From assembly GCA_018812885.1 (NCBI GenBank), contig JAHJCW010000178.1, positions 1 to 6,951 of the forward strand: a DNA stretch of 6,951 nucleotides, in the 5' to 3' direction. The notes beneath the pieces are model-generated. The model was not told the DNA's origin. It ran no database searches and saw only the letters and a program-made list of their open reading frames with translations. The position numbers and the translations under genes were made by a program. Shown in pieces: positions 6,201-6,951 of this stretch. The stretch comes from a bacterium. GTDB taxonomy: Bacteria > Fidelibacterota > Marinisomatia > Marinisomatales > JAHJCW01. Every line of letters starts with the position of its first letter. The first letter of the stretch is position 1.

Positions 6201-6951
6201 TTATTACCCTGTGTTACAATTAATTCAACATTAGGTGGAGATAGATCTTGCCAGTCTATAATACTATCCGGTACCTTAACTTGCGGTGCATAAAATTGTC
6301 GATTAAGTTTCCACTGACTGCTAAAATCTATTGTCAGTTGAATATCTTCAGGCGTAAAGTTTCTTATTAAATCAATTCCACCTACAATTGTTAGTGAAAC
6401 AGTATGTGGGCTCACAAATACTCTATATCCCAAAGGAACATTAATAACTGAAACCGGAACTTCGCTAATAATTCGTTCACTTAAAGCTTGAACATCAAGC
6501 GATAATAGTACATTAGGATGAGATAATTGTACTTGCTGATAAGGCAATTCAAAATTAAAGTTTTGAGAAATATCAATATTGACATCAGTAATTGTATCGA
6601 CTACTGTATTAATCGATTTGATGTTTTCAATAATATCTTTTGGACCCGCGATTGCAATTTCTGCGGGGTCGAAAGTTGTATCTCCAACTACAACAAAACC
6701 CGGAGTTGGTACAAAAATAATTTTCGATACAATTGGTACTGTACGAACTAAGTAATCATCCAAACTTATTTTAATCTCACGGGGAGAATCAACTTCGATA
6801 TATCGGATTTCAAATTCGTTAGGTATGACTATTTTCTGGGGATACATCCTGAAATAATCATTAAGTACAAATTCGTACTCATCAGATATTCTATCTAAAT
6901 CTAAGACCAATTTAAAATCCTTATAGAACTTTTTTAATAATAAAGTTTTAA
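6197..6951 (-). CDS. YbbR-repeat protein, C-terminal part (5' end outside window)
   Basis: The frame is open from the right edge to a TGA at 6197-6199, giving about 250 residues. A TTG at 6908-6910 could serve as a start, but the frame continues without a stop to the edge and the residues before it (K-D-F-K) look like ordinary protein, so the true start and the expected N-terminal membrane anchor probably lie outside. Counting from that TTG, I see beta-rich YbbR-like units at about residues 24-48, 57-103 and 150-198. The second carries a P-G-F stretch followed by the I-A-I-A-G-P signature, and the third has V-P-L-G-Y followed by S-L-T-I-V-G-G. There is no membrane segment in the visible part, which fits an extracytoplasmic domain. 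In Firmicutes, YbbR proteins (CdaR) regulate the diadenylate cyclase CdaA; in other phyla the role is less clear, so the function here is an inference. It overlaps tsaD by 4 nt, so the two are probably co-translated. Confidence 0.8.
   Translation of the reverse strand, partial: KTLLLKKFYKDFKLVLDLDRISDEYEFVLNDYFRMYPQKIVIPNEFEIRYIEVDSPREIKISLDDYLVRTVPIVSKIIFVPTPGFVVVGDTTFDPAEIAIAGPKDIIENIKSINTVVDTITDVNIDISQNFNFELPYQQVQLSHPNVLLSLDVQALSERIISEVPVSVINVPLGYRVFVSPHTVSLTIVGGIDLIRNFTPEDIQLTIDFSSQWKLNRQFYAPQVKVPDSIIDWQDLSPPNVELIVTQGNN
6207..6210 (-). promoter_or_regulatory. Ribosome binding site supporting the TTG start of tsaD
   Basis: AGGG on the coding strand lies 6 nt upstream of the TTG at 6198-6200, inside the last codons of the ybbR-like gene. 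With in-frame stops directly before the TTG and no other usable start, it decides the tsaD start. Confidence 0.6.

Noticed and set aside
6527..6751. Plus-strand open frame of 74 codons within the ybbR-like gene
   Set aside because: Its Asn/Tyr/Cys-rich composition is that of a reverse-strand shadow, and it is fully inside a supported gene.

Overview
This is an AT-rich window (roughly one third G+C by eye). Every gene I can support lies on the minus strand, so transcription runs from high to low coordinates. Short gaps, 4-nt overlaps and AGGA-type ribosome binding sites suggest one or two compact operons. The pairing of a YbbR-repeat protein with tsaD, the low G+C, and a Wzz-like/Wza-like export pair with a glycine-rich Wzz loop fit a Gram-negative bacterium of the Bacteroidota/Chlorobi/Ignavibacteria neighbourhood. 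That placement is an inference from gene style; there is no rRNA or other marker here.

Layout in the direction of transcription: (1) 6951-6197, the 3' part of a YbbR-domain protein gene that runs off the window edge. (2) 6200-5203, tsaD, for the tRNA t6A modification enzyme. It overlaps ybbR by 4 nt, starts at TTG, and is split by a single-base frameshift at a run of six A (minus strand) at 6012-6017. (3) A 53-bp gap. (4) 5149-3833, UDP-glucose 6-dehydrogenase. (5) 3836-3276, dTDP-4-dehydrorhamnose 3,5-epimerase (rfbC), overlapping the previous gene as ATGA. (6) 3266-2259, dTDP-glucose 4,6-dehydratase (rfbB). (7) 2249-1200, a Wza-like polysaccharide export protein. (8) 1159-62, a Wzz-like chain-length/co-polymerase protein. 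(9) From base 46 to the left edge, a possible start of one more gene.

The window joins two modules. The first (ybbR-tsaD) is housekeeping: envelope or c-di-AMP-associated YbbR and essential tRNA modification. The second is the start of a surface-polysaccharide locus. Ugd makes UDP-glucuronate, RfbB and RfbC carry out the middle two steps of dTDP-rhamnose (or a related dTDP-deoxysugar) synthesis, and the Wzz-like and Wza-like proteins handle chain length and export across the envelope. Glycosyltransferases, flippase, polymerase, rfbA and rfbD are not in the window and probably lie further left.

I found no mobile element, CRISPR array, RNA gene or unknown multi-gene system. The most notable observation is the tsaD frameshift. 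The other observations are local details of translation signals and protein architecture.
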